Shown here: piece by piece, positions 1 through 9,898 of the stretch
How the letters are laid out: each line of letters starts with the position of its first letter
Numbering within the stretch: position 1 is the first letter of the stretch
Assembly: GCF_026151205.1 (NCBI RefSeq)
Contig: NC_087076.1
Coordinates: 9,586,902 to 9,650,901 of the forward strand
Reading direction: 5' to 3'
Source of the DNA: Bolinopsis microptera
Lineage: Eukaryota; Ctenophora; Tentaculata; Lobata; Bolinopsidae
Length of the DNA stretch: 64,000 nucleotides
Translations under genes and position numbers: made by a program
The notes under the pieces: generated by a model
What the model was told of the DNA's origin: nothing
Databases searched by the model: none
The model's input: only the letters and a program-made list of their open reading frames with translations

Positions 1-626
1 CTAAACTTACAGTAACGGCTAAAGTGATAATCTACACTACAGTTTTCGAATAAAAACATGACGTAAATTAAAAAGTTAAAAGCAATTGATCCAAAACTGA
101 TCCCAATTCTAAAACTCTGAAGTAAAATATCTAAAATAAAATTTACGTTTTCCATTAAAAATTCACAGATTGACAAACTTAACCGTATACAAAAAAAATG
201 TCTACTATATATTTAAGTTCTAAATAACAGATAGTGTAAACACAACGCTGCTGTCTCATCTTTCTTTAAAAAACAGAATAATATGGCTTGCATTCTGCGC
301 CAATTTGCTCTGACAAAATCAATATTTCTAAGATATTTTAAATCATAAATGTTATTAAGAAACAATTCTCGGTTATTTAATTCACGCTGTATTAATGAGA
401 ACAGGTTAGAAAATATATCATGGATTAAAAACATAAATAGTCACACAACAATTTATTTTTTGCCAATATTATCGTATATTATCAAGGCAAATCAAATTAT
501 CATTATTAAAATCAAATGAGCAACTCATGCAAAGGTTAATATAAATTTACTATTTAATTCACTTATTATTCAACCAGACCAGCAGCTCTAAGTCAGTAGG
601 TCAAGTTAATGAAACCTTGTTACTAC
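1..626. other. 3' flank of the LRAT-like gene, no gene seen
   Basis: AT-rich sequence without a credible coding exon. On the minus strand a canonical AATAAA lies at 457-452, about 170 bases after the stop of the neighbouring minus-strand gene, and could be its polyadenylation signal. Short open frames here have no recognisable domain. Confidence 0.5.
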
Positions 627-1802
627 TTAGTCCAGTAAACTGAAGTATATTACAGTAGCAATATAAAAAGTGATGATGTACCCTGCAAGATTTCTTCTGG
701 TTACAACATTATCATACAACCAGGTTACAATAGCAAGTAACGGAGATAAGACTGGTACACGTGTAGTTAGGTACTGCAACAGATAACGTAGCATGCATAG
801 TAGTTCTACAAGAAACCAGCAGATAGTGTATACATAAGCCATCACATAACACAGTGGTAACCAACATTTGTAGAACCAAGAACCAGATCTCCACATCTCA
901 CTATACTGTGCTACTCTTTTTCTAAAAGCACCGAGAGGAGTATACAATATACCTTCCAATAACAGAGCAAAGGGAAACATCACCAATACCAGCCCAGCTA
1001 TAAGTATAATCGCATTCTTATTAGTGCTAAACAGTAGGTACAGTGAGACTGGTATCACTATGTACACAGCGTACTGTGTCTCATTATCGGTGTTCAGAAG
1101 ATACAGCTCGTAGATAAAAGAAACAAATAGTAGCAGGACAATTAAAGGAAATCCAGGTCTACTGAAAAGTAAATGAAGATCAGTGACTGAAATAAAATCC
1201 CATTTTGCGTTATCTGCATTAAATCTATCGAAGATGTCTTTCGCAAAATGCTGACAGTTTTTATTCAATGTTTTATATACATTCTTCGGCAGTATGTCTT
1301 TCAAATGACAGACTACGTTACCAAGTAATGAAGTAGACTGGGCTTTTATCAACTCCCTGATAGGAGTTGCACGCGGTACTTCTTTAAAGTAAAATATAAC
1401 CGAGTCAAGACTTCCTCCAAAACTAACATATACACCGTCTCTTTGTTTTTCAACTGCAACGTATCTTCCATCTTCTGTCTGTAAGACGACAAAAACATGG
1501 TAGTCTACCACGGAAAATTGCTTCTGAAAAAAACTTTTAATAACAGGCCAAGAGTTGGAACTTTTGAATGGAGCATCTAAAGGCACACTGTAAACACCTA
1601 TCCATTCGAGTTTTGCTGTTTCATAATCCTTACAATTAGACCGGAATACTTTCTCCAGATTAGCATCAGTTACTAACTCAGTACAACAGGAGGGGATTAT
1701 ATCTGTTTCAGGACGGGGAACAACTTTATTAGTTTCTACGATTCCATCAAAATACATAGACAGAGCGAATACAATGTTGATTAGAAGATGCAGGGTTACC
1801 AT
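627..1802 (-). CDS. LRAT/NlpC-P60-like papain-fold membrane protein
   Basis: The open frame runs from 1874, but I prefer the second in-frame Met (1802, residue 25 of the longer frame) because it begins a hydrophobic signal-like segment (MVTLHLLINIVFALS). Numbered on the 415-residue frame, residues about 90-220 form a soluble domain with a His in YHVFVVL (H126) and an NCQHFAKDIFDRF motif (Cys207). Such a His and Cys are the hallmark of circularly permuted NlpC/P60 enzymes such as LRAT acyltransferases. Roughly five or six hydrophobic segments follow (about 243-260, 267-283, 288-312, 337-367, 374-388 and 397-414), so the domain is anchored by a multi-pass C-terminal half. Family knowledge suggests a thiol acyltransferase or hydrolase; substrate and topology are unknown. 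The gene is intronless as read, though a 5' UTR exon upstream is possible. Alternative: another papain-like fold with the same Cys motif. Confidence 0.7.
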   Translation of the reverse strand: MVTLHLLINIVFALSMYFDGIVETNKVVPRPETDIIPSCCTELVTDANLEKVFRSNCKDYETAKLEWIGVYSVPLDAPFKSSNSWPVIKSFFQKQFSVVDYHVFVVLQTEDGRYVAVEKQRDGVYVSFGGSLDSVIFYFKEVPRATPIRELIKAQSTSLLGNVVCHLKDILPKNVYKTLNKNCQHFAKDIFDRFNADNAKWDFISVTDLHLLFSRPGFPLIVLLLFVSFIYELYLLNTDNETQYAVYIVIPVSLYLLFSTNKNAIILIAGLVLVMFPFALLLEGILYTPLGAFRKRVAQYSEMWRSGSWFYKCWLPLCYVMAYVYTICWFLVELLCMLRYLLQYLTTRVPVLSPLLAIVTWLYDNVVTRRNLAGYIITFYIATVIYFSLLD

Positions 1803-1874
1803 GTACTGTTCTACACAATGTGATCTGAAATAAGTAGATAGTTGCAATAACTCAATTAGATTTACGTAAAACAA

Positions 1875-2282
1875 ATGTTGTAAACATATTGCTAGCTATT
1901 TAAACTTGAAGCTGCAACTGGATTTAAACAAGTTGTTATATCACAATTATTCACTAAAATCTGAACATAAACCCACACTATGATAACTAATTCATCCTGT
2001 GTTACATTGTAAGATGTATTGTGGCTACTAGGTAACGCCTAACAGTACAGAGCAGGAACTATGATACAAAATACAAAATACTCAAAATAAAACTAACCTG
2101 GAAATATCTGGTATCCTGGTATACAGCCCCTTTCCGCTAGTGGTAACTGTGATAATGATACACAGGGGGATAATAGCTAAATCAAGTGACCTAGACCTGG
2201 AATAATATTTGTAATATTGTACATTTAAACGTTGAATATTATATAATGTACGATTAATACACGAGGAGAACTTTCTTTAAAG
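1875..2282. other. Upstream region of the LRAT-like gene
   Basis: AT-rich spacer that would hold the promoter or a 5' UTR exon of the minus-strand gene. I see no coding exon and no motif I can defend. Confidence 0.35.
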
Positions 2283-2345
2283 ACGTGGATTCTGGTCATC
2301 TGGTGGGTAGGTGAAACATATTTTTTGACACCTGACAGCAATTAT
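2283..2345. repeat. Half copy of a small MITE family
   Basis: Contains GTGGATTCTGG, then CATATTTTTTGACA and GACAG. The same arm is seen in the full foldback copy at 59982-60114, and an opposite arm occurs at 35384-35414. Only one arm is preserved here. Confidence 0.5.
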
Positions 2346-2457
2346 CCTAATCCTATCCACTGTTCATCAATCAAACCCCAGAAAATATAAATGTATGTAT
2401 ATACTTTTTTTGTGGTTTATCCACTGGGCTTAGAGTTTGTGTTTAAGCTACCAAATT

Positions 2458-2478
2458 TTATTATTATTATTATTATTA
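2458..2478. repeat. (TTA)n microsatellite
   Basis: About seven uninterrupted TTA units. From here to about 3010 I see only AT-rich non-coding sequence. Confidence 0.8.
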
Positions 2479-3009
2479 CTTACCGAACAGAACTGTTCAG
2501 ATACATTCTTGCCAGTACATATAATACCCAAAGTATAACACACAGGTCACGGAAAACTAACCAATCCCACCAATCAGATCTGAAATGTAATTTATAATAC
2601 AAATGCAGTTAAATATATTGGTTATATTATGTTTCAACACATAAGTTACTACTTATATTAGGACGCAATGAAACTACCGGACCACGATGTATGGGGACTT
2701 GCCACCCCATGGCAACATTAAAATATATCGACTCTGTTACATCGTTTCCTGTTAGTATAAAACTCCGTTACAAAATGAACTAGGATCTGGCAATACTACA
2801 CCTTAGATCAATAAAATATGATATAATAATGTATAACTGTTAACTAGACTTAAATAAAAGTCTGAAGAATATAGAAAATAAACTGATTTACCGCTTGTAA
2901 GTTTAACAATAAACTGTGAAAGTAAACTGTACCGATACGATCAAAGAAATTATGGCTAAAGGAGAAAGGCAAAAGGTAACATGCATAAGGAATTACAAGA
3001 GGGCTTCAC

Positions 3010-3640
3010 ACACACTATAATTACATGAAGTCATTAACTGTGAAAATATGCCAGTGTCTGAGGATACACGCTGGCTGACTATTAATAAATAATTTAAGAT
3101 ATCTATGTAAGATTTTCCGTTCAAAATTCTGGGTAATCAGTTTATCAATTAATAATTTAACATCATGAATAAATTCAGTAACTACTGCACTGAGGAAGAT
3201 TTGCATATCCTATATAATTCACCTACAAATACTCCATACGAAGGTTTAATAGGTACGTTGGAGTGAAGGTTAGGAAAAGTAACGACTTTAAAACTAAAGT
3301 CACGTCGTTTGTCATATAATTTAGTGTAGAAACGATTGTTCAAAATATTAATGTCTAAATCAAGAAAAGTCGTAGATAAATTGCTAGAGTTTGTAACTAT
3401 AATCTTCAACTCTGCGGGGTAAATATCATTGCAAATAATATCGACAGTCTTATTGTTGATATTGGGGGTGGTTAAATCGTCAATGTATCGACTGGCGTGT
3501 TTCAAAGTGTGAACCACAGGGTTCTTGTTTTTAACTTGCAATGTGATGTAATTATGCTCGTACCAGTATAGAAAAAGGTCTGCGACCTGGGAAGCACAAT
3601 CACATCCCATTGGGATACCAATTACCTGTCTGTAGATCAC
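3010..3640 (-). pseudogene. Penelope-like reverse transcriptase fragment, frameshifted
   Basis: Reading the minus strand, residues include RQVIGIPMGCDCASQVADLF, then RYIDDL (the RT catalytic motif), FLDLDINI, KLYDKRRDFSFKVVTFPNL and SYGVFVGELYRICKSSS. This order is typical of a reverse transcriptase group common in marine invertebrates that I associate with Penelope-like elements. The frame 3182-3640 breaks after CKSSSV and continues in another frame at 3021-3206 (TEFIHDVKLLIDKLI), so at least one frameshift is present. There is no upstream RT portion and no GIY-YIG domain, so this is a truncated relic. The clade could be wrong; the RT call is firmer. Confidence 0.7.
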
Positions 3641-3665
3641 ACCTCGAAACTTAACATATATCTAA

Positions 3666-4048
3666 CTTACAAGACATATTTATGTTCGACATAATCCCGG
3701 TGACCTAAATGATTTGGGAACGAAAATATGGGGATTTTTTCCCGAAAACCGCCAGATTTCGTACCCCAAATTAAATCATGATATTTAGGGATTTTGTTTA
3801 TCTCCTTATTTTACAAAAATGAAACCCAATATTCGAGAAAATATTTTAAAAGCAATTCATGATCGAATACTAGTGTTCATTTGTTTGATGAATCATATTT
3901 ATAACTTACATTATAACTTATATTGATAGTAAATCGATAAAGTCATAATAAGGAAAATACGTGAAAAATAATTTGGGGAAAATAATGAGTCCCGTGACCT
4001 AAATTTTCGAAAAACCACCGACTTTCGTACTTTTAAATGTCTTGTAAG
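3666..4048. mobile_element. Short TIR element (383 bp)
   Basis: The segment starts with CTTACAAGACAT and ends with its exact reverse complement ATGTCTTGTAAG. The inner arms share GGTGACCTAAAT versus a complementary GTGACCTAAAT near the right end only in part. No target-site duplication is clear, so a non-autonomous DNA element is plausible but unproven. Confidence 0.4.
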
Positions 4049-4562
4049 GTAGCCTATAAAGCTGGCAAAGCAGCTAGCTTATAACATAAGGAAAATATCT
4101 ACAAAGCTAGTAGCTACCAGAGCAAAGAGGCAGTAACAATACTATGCCTACTACTACTACTCCTTTTTTTGCGCACTAACTACAGTATATTGGTTAGTGA
4201 CGCTAATAAGCAAGCATCATCAGAGTTTCTCAAATGCTACACCAGCTTCTAATTTGAAAATTGCAAAGCTATTGGCCCTGCCCAAATATCTAATGGGCTA
4301 CTAAAATCGGTATTTTACACCTTATTTTCAGCATTATCTTTTTTTACTTGTTTTATGGGCCCCAAAGGTTTTGCTCTATTACGGGTAAACCTAGGATGCT
4401 GCAGATTCAACTCTGTACATTCAGACCGTCTGTGCGTGGTGAAGAGCCACACCCTGCTCGAGGTGGGGCTGCATGAAACTTCAGTGATGGAGTTGTAACT
4501 GAACACAGCGGATCTAGGGGTGCACCCCCGAAAAAAAAGCCGGGCATCCTCAGAACAAGCTC
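4049..4562. other. Region before the RTE-type LINE
   Basis: No host gene seen. The last 100-150 bases are richer in GC than the neighbourhood and may be the LINE 5' UTR, but the 5' end of the element cannot be set from one copy. Confidence 0.35.
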
Positions 4563-7500
4563 GTGATGATGGTGATTTGGGTTAATGAAGATGTAACAGA
4601 TTCCGGAACTATGGGAGCACCATCTGTCATCTTACCGTTTTATTTACTGTATGTGGGAACATCTACTGATGAAGTAGCTATCAAGAGAGCCATTCCAGTG
4701 GCGCAGGTGGCTCACGTGTCACATAGCCAACAGAAAAGAAACATGATGAATAGTTCTTACAGCACTAGGGTATCAGCCCCTACTTTTGTTTCTGGACGTG
4801 AAGGTGGTAATGATTTCACCAACTTAAATCCGAATGGAAGGTTGGTGAATGATGAGCCTAATCAACCTGAAACACCCAACAGCATAAACGAAAACAACAA
4901 AAAAAGTTTATTTTCATGTACCGACATTACCTGGGTAGGCACTCTTAACACTAGAACGATAAGAACTGCCCAGAGGAAACTGGAGATGGTACATCTTTTC
5001 GAGAAGAGTGGAGCAGAGATTGTAGGTATCCAAGAGCACAGGATAATCCATGAAGAGCCTGTCAAAGTAGAGAGAGTTGGCAAGAGCAGCTATCTAATTA
5101 CTTCATCAGCTACTAGGAATCGAGCCCAGGCAGCAGTGGGCGGAGTGGGATTCATCCTAACTAGCAAGGCATTTGACGCAACTACGGAGATAGCACCAGT
5201 GACGGAGAGAATCCTTAAGATATCTCTAAATGGTAATCCTAAACCAACCTTCGTCTGTGTCTACGGACCTACGGAGGCAGATAGTGTAGAAGCAGCAGAG
5301 AAGTTTCATACCGATCTAAGGTGTGCAGTCTCACAGATCCCTGCTCACAACTTCTTGGAGGTGATTGGGGATTTTAACGCTCACCTATCAAAGAGGGACG
5401 AGAATGACTTTGGTTGGTATTTCCATGAGAGAACCAACAGAAATGGGGAGCTGCTTCGGGATACTGCCCTGGAATGTAATCTGGAGATTACAAACACCAG
5501 GTTCAGAAAGAAGCGTGGTAAGATTTGGACTCACCTATCGGATGGAACCCTGAATAAGTCTCAGTTAGACTTTATTCTAGTGAGGAAGAAGTGGAGGAAC
5601 AGTGTCAAAAATACTGAAGTCTACAGCTTCTTTAGTACACTGGGTACTGATCATAGACTTGTTTTGTCTAAGATCAAGCTATCTCTTCGACGAGCAAAAA
5701 AGCAACCCAAGAAAACCTGGTATAATTGGGGAGCACTTAAATCGGATGAAGACCTACAGAAGAGATATGCAGTAGAAGTCAAGAATCGGTACTCTGCTTA
5801 ATGCGAGCAAATCGATGAAAGTGAGGTTACGGAACTGTATGGGCATTTTGCTGATGCGATTGCTGATACCAACAAAGCCATACTGCCTAAGAGAGAAAAG
5901 AAGAGACGTGACGATTTCGCGAGTGATCAGCGAGTACAAAGCGTGCGTACAGCGTTGCAGCGAGCAGAGACTGTCTATCACCGGGATCCTAGTGAAGACA
6001 GTCGACTGTCTGTTAAGCTACTAAAAACTGAACTGGATCAGGTGTACCAGGACATCTTTGAAGAAGATCTAGTTGCCAAGGTTAGAAGGGTCGAAATGGC
6101 TGCAGACAGATGCAAAAACAAAGAAAGTTGGAATGTCATAAATGAGATAACTGGCAGGAAGGCCAAGGGGGCAACTCAAATAAGGGGCAACGGAGCCGAA
6201 GAAAGGAAGAAAAATTGGCTTGGGCATTTCACGAATCTGTTAGGGAGTACACCGGATGTGGAAAACGAGCATCCTAGGATCGAGACTCAATTTGAAGGAC
6301 TCGACATCAGTACAGAACCTTTTACTGTGGATGAGTTTAAAGCTGCTAAACACAGGATAAAAGAAGGTAAAGCACCAGGTGATGACGGCATACCACCTGA
6401 AGTCCTCAAAAGATGCGATCTGGATGAAATCGTGCTGTCCTTCTGCAACAAAGCCCTGACAGATGGTATTGCGCCAGATCAGTGGAGGATAAGTAACATC
6501 ATCCCGGTCCCCAAAAAGGGCGACTTGACCAACCCTGGAAACTGGAGGGGGATATCTTTGACTTCTCTCGTAGCTAAGACTCTTAATAGAATGGTGCTTA
6601 ATAGGATCCAGCCGGCTATAGAGGGGGTACTTAGGGACACTCAGAATGGTTTTCGGGAAGGACGTTCCACTACTAGTCACATCTTGGCACTCAGAAGGAT
6701 TCTAGAGGGGGCTAGACAGAGAAATTTACCAGCAGCTATGGTGTTTGTTGATTTTAAGAAGGCCTTTGATTCACTTCACCGGGGAATTTTGATGCAAATA
6801 CTAAAGGCCTATGGGATACCGGACAGTATTGTAGATATCATTAATCTTCTCTATGTCAACACGAAGGGCAAAGTTATAACACCAGATGGGGATACCGAGC
6901 TATTTGATATCCTGGCAGGAGTTCTTCAAGGGGATACATTAGCACCATACTTGTTCATTATAGCCCTTGACTATTGCATGAGACAAGCCTTAAGCAAGCA
7001 TCCTGAAATAGGATTTACCATTAAGCCTTATCGGAGTAGGAGAGTCAAGGCGGAGAAGATAACAGACACTGGTTTTGCAGATGACATTGCTCTGATAGCA
7101 GATACTGTAAAGGAGGCAGAGATGCTGATGCTAGAGGTAGAAAGAGTTGCTGCTACAGTGGGACTTAAAATGAATGAAGGGAAAACCAAATTCATTACTC
7201 AGAACATCGAGAACCCTGATACCATCAAGTCCCTGGGTAACAACACAATAGAGCACGCGGAAGACTTTACCTATCTTGGTTCTAGAATCAGAGACAGTGA
7301 GAGTGATATCAGGGTTAGGAAAGGAAGAGCATGGGGAGCATGCCACACTCTCAAAAAACTTTGGAAATCCAACCTTAGAAAGTCTATCAAGACCAGAGTG
7401 TTCACAGCACTAGTCGAGTCGGTGCTTCTATATGGTTCTGAGACTTGGACTATGACGAAAAGGCTGGAGAAGATGGTTGATGGTTGCTATACACGAATGT

Positions 7501-7832
7501 TAAGAATGGCCCTTAACATCAATCAATATCGAGACCATGTCAGCAACCACAGTCTGTACGGTGATCTTCCTAAAGTCAGCTCCAAGATAACCCAACGAAG
7601 GCTCAGACTTGCAGGTCATGCTCACCGACATCCGGAGCTGACACTGAACAAACTGATCCTCTGGAAGCCGAGTCATGGGCATACTAACAGGGGGCGACCT
7701 TACCTAACACTACTAGATAACCTAAAAGCAGATACTGGGCTGAAATCAGTAGATGAGATAGCTAGACTGATGGAAGACAGAAAGCTGTGGAGAACTGTTG
7801 TCAATGGATCTCGGGAATACTACCCGCCTTAA
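4563..7832 (+). pseudogene. LINE endonuclease-reverse transcriptase with one in-frame stop
   Basis: The two open stretches 4563-5801 and 5943-7832 are in the same frame, and the sequence between them is also open, so one TAA (5799-5801) is the only interruption in 1,090 codons. Endonuclease motifs: TLNTRT, GIQEHR (catalytic Glu), IGDFNAHL, QLDFILV and TDHRLV. RT motifs: KAPGDDGIPPEVLK, NWRGISLTS, NGFREGRST, VFVDFKKAFDSLHR, GVLQGDTLAP and the catalytic FADDIAL. The C-terminus has YGSETWTM and RRLRLAGHAHRHPEL followed by GRP and DTG, a tail common in RTE-like LINEs. It encodes target-primed reverse transcription machinery. The first ~115 residues are not recognised. The single nonsense codon suggests a young copy. 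Confidence 0.85.
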
Positions 7833-7870
7833 GTCAAGTAAGTCACTTGTTTTATCTTGTTTTATCTTGT
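4563..7870 (+). mobile_element. RTE-type non-LTR retrotransposon, nearly complete
   Basis: A single reading frame for an apurinic endonuclease and reverse transcriptase is followed within 40 bases by a short tandem of TTTTATCTTG (about 7848-7870). Short repeats at the 3' end are typical of RTE-group LINEs, which lack a long poly(A). The 5' end is arbitrary (first Met of the frame). No target-site duplication was identified. Confidence 0.8.
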
Positions 7871-9898
7871 TTGTACCCAAGCCCCTAAGAACAGTCTGAC
7901 TATCAATGTTACGGTCAGCAATATACTTTCCCAGATAACACTTTATAGTATAGAATTCAAACAGATCTATCAAAACACTGTCCACCTTAAAAAGTGTTAC
8001 AAAGTATGCAGCAACAATTTCTGATATCTTTTGTTAAAGAGAAGAGATGGGAGCTTCATAGGATTGGTATTGAGATGAGCTCAGCTATTAATACCCTCAG
8101 AAAACTGGTTATTTTAGGATTTTCAGCAGATGCAGGCTGTTGTGAAGATAACATACGCCTTGAAAGATACTTTTTGTGAATGCAAACTGCAAAGTTGATG
8201 ATGACACTATTTCGTTGGAACCTTCCCACGAAGGTTCCTTCTAGGGTGATGTTGTATCTAGTGAACTAGGTAAACACTTATTGAAAAGGCAAATCACAAG
8301 AACAGAAAACTTATTGTTTCATTGTCTCACTTTGTGGGCCTTACCCCACAGTAATGGGCCAATCCCAGCAGTAGGGACAGTAGGGTTGAGGCACAGTTTT
8401 AAGGATGCAAATGTAAACATACAGAATACCCTCTACAGTCTACACCATACAAAATACCAGAAGCCTCCAAACAAACTCTCGGCCTATTGTCCTCACTCAC
8501 GCTAATCACACACACACCCTCACAACATCCTTCTTTGACTCCTTTATGGAGATGAGCAATACCCTTCAACCTACGCACGTCCCTCATTCGAGGCAGAGAA
8601 GCCTTGATTGCCAGACCAAGAAATGTACAAATGTATCACTAGCAGCGAAATACGGATATACCTTCTCCTTAGTCTTACAAATAGTTAGGTGGCAAAATCC
8701 TGACTGTGCTTTTTAGGCATAACCACACCACACTTTGAAACTGTACCCATTTGCACTTATTCGTTGAAACAGAGCAACCTAAGTTAATGTAGGAAATATC
8801 CATAGAAAAAATGTTACATCTCAATTTAGCAAGGTTTTGATAGCAAACCAGCAGGAGCATGAATCAGATTCATCATAAATTTAAATAGGCAGTATTTTAG
8901 CAATTTTACACACAGATTTTCCAGGGAGCGAGGCTGAAGGGGAATGATCATTTAATAAAACTTGATCAATTTTAATTAGTTTTAGATTCTAAGCTATAAC
9001 CCTGAAAATTGAAACTTACACGTTTTCTGGTATCATCAACACAGAAAATAATGACATCACAAACAGAAAATCTGAAATATGTAAATCAGTTACCTCGTCA
9101 AATTCGAATAAAATAAAATATGGTAGAATGTGATTATAAAATATAGAGCTGCCTCTAAGATCAGATACCTATAATGGTGATCAATTTACAAAATTAAACC
9201 GTTTAAAATGTTTTATCATCAATCTGAGATATGGAAAAAAGCTCACCTTTTAAACTTGTACACGTCATCTTTACAGGTTATCGTGAGCACGGAGCATGTA
9301 GTGGAGTTTTCACTACTATCTACCTAAAATAATTGTTAGTGACCATGTCAATAAAACGAATCATCAAATTTATGCCAATTGAACACATTATAATACTGAA
9401 AATCACAAGAAAAGCATGTGATTAAATATAGTTTGCCAAGTGCAAAGTAGTGCATATTAGCTTTAACAGCAATCCTATTTTAAATTATAAGGTAAATGGT
9501 ATAGAACTTGAAGTATCTGCATAGGAAAAAGATTTTGCAGTTATAACCCATGTAGCTCCCTGTTTTTGTTTGTTTTGAAACCCCACGGTGGAGGTTGGCG
9601 TGTGCCGCAATTTATTGATCAATGGTTATTACATAAATGAAATTATAGAAGTCACACTAAAATATAATAATGTAAAATAAATATATTAAAATAAATGCCC
9701 TACTAAAAGTACTATATAACTAACGGTCTGCAAAACTGGTTGAAGTCGCAATTTGTAAACATGCTAATTACTATTTAATAGTAATAGATAAAAAGTTTTG
9801 CGCGGCAGATGTAAATTCGGCATTGCATAATGGCAGTGAAATTAAAATGATATGTTGTTGATAACAGATCATAGTCATTTGACGCGAGTGATCTTTCT
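7871..9898. other. Intergenic, one short hairpin
   Basis: No gene is recognised in 2 kb. A perfect hairpin, GGAACCTTC / GAAGGTTCC with a CCAC loop, lies at 8217-8238. A minus-strand open frame at 8399-8587 and a plus frame at 7994-8179 have no motif and are not called. Confidence 0.4.

Noticed and set aside
7994-8179. Plus-strand 61-codon frame after the LINE
   Set aside because: Looked like a possible exon but lacks a convincing acceptor and any domain.
8399-8587. Minus-strand 62-codon frame with Gly/Cys-rich sequence
   Set aside because: No motif, no splice sites, no matching neighbour; could be a LINE UTR.
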